Source: Aestuariivirga litoralis (GTDB lineage: Bacteria > Pseudomonadota > Alphaproteobacteria > Rhizobiales > Aestuariivirgaceae). From it: a stretch of 64,000 bases of DNA. Under the pieces are notes generated by a model. That model was not told the DNA's origin. It made no database searches and saw only the letters and a list, made by a program, of their open reading frames with translations. Below are positions 63,597 through 64,000 of the stretch, piece by piece. Numbering within the stretch: the first letter of the stretch is position 1; each line of letters starts with the position of its first letter. The stretch lies in contig NZ_WAHS01000001.1 of assembly GCF_015714715.1 (NCBI RefSeq), forward strand, positions 1,995,001-2,059,000, in the 5' to 3' direction. The position numbers and the translations under genes are program-made.

Positions 63597-64000
<404 letters not shown>

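Overview
The window looks like chromosomal DNA of an alphaproteobacterium of the order Hyphomicrobiales (Rhizobiales), GC-rich by eye. The inference rests on marker genes and linkages: a DUF4167 protein, UPF0262 and DUF2948 beside murA, an Irr-type Fur regulator divergent from fabA-fabB-fabI, a hisB-H-A-F-E-coaA run, the long alphaproteobacterial dCTP deaminase, RIME-like intergenic palindromes, and heat-shock promoters of the alphaproteobacterial RpoH type. No rRNA, tRNA, CRISPR array, transposase or phage gene was seen.

Layout. 1-2.5 kb: modABC molybdate importer with a convergent, overlapping mini-ModE. 2.5-10.7 kb: housekeeping genes (lipid kinase, DoxX, clpB, DUF4167, prmC-prfA, two small secreted proteins). 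10.8-15 kb: a minus-strand run of PHP phosphatase, Wza-like exporter lipoprotein, mannose-1-P guanylyltransferase, aldo-keto reductase and RidA. 15-32 kb: a carbon-catabolism block with inositol genes (iolD, iolE, a Gfo/Idh dehydrogenase, distal mmsA), a divergent aldehyde dehydrogenase/2-hydroxyacid dehydrogenase pair, a secreted haloperoxidase/FG-GAP pair, and a xylose-type ABC importer with a ROK regulator. 32.2-33.5 kb: an AT-richer islet with one unknown gene, a tandem 12-mer array, a compact promoter-ORF-terminator unit and a large palindrome. 33.5-38.5 kb: dCTP deaminase and a peptide-type ABC transporter without a binding protein. 38.4-41.8 kb: aminotransferase, class II aldolase, GST and two tiny conserved genes.

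41.9-47.4 kb: a minus-strand operon with two FAD oxidoreductases related to GlpA and GlpB, an FGGY kinase, a Gfo/Idh dehydrogenase and probably a NudK-type Nudix enzyme. 47.5-49.3 kb: SH3 protein and an orphan sugar-binding-type protein. 49.3-52.4 kb: irr and the unsaturated fatty acid genes fabA-fabB-fabI. 52.5-57.1 kb: M29 aminopeptidase, GNAT, and hslV-(membrane protein)-hslU. 57.2-62.3 kb: histidine operon hisB-H-A-(SDR)-F-E followed by coaA and a cupin. 62.3-64 kb: LMW phosphatase, UPF0262, DUF2948 and murA, which runs off the window end.

Most of the window is ordinary core genome. The parts that deserve a second look are the 32.2-33.5 kb islet, loss of the molybdate-sensing domains from both ModC and ModE, the two matching RpoH promoters at clpB and hslV, the haloperoxidase/FG-GAP pair, the extra genes inside hslVU and the his operon, and a candidate small RNA at 41.85-41.94 kb. 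The only stretch above 300 bases without a firm gene is 32885-33520. It holds the 12-mer array, a promoter, a weakly supported 91-codon ORF with a terminator, and the palindromic repeat.
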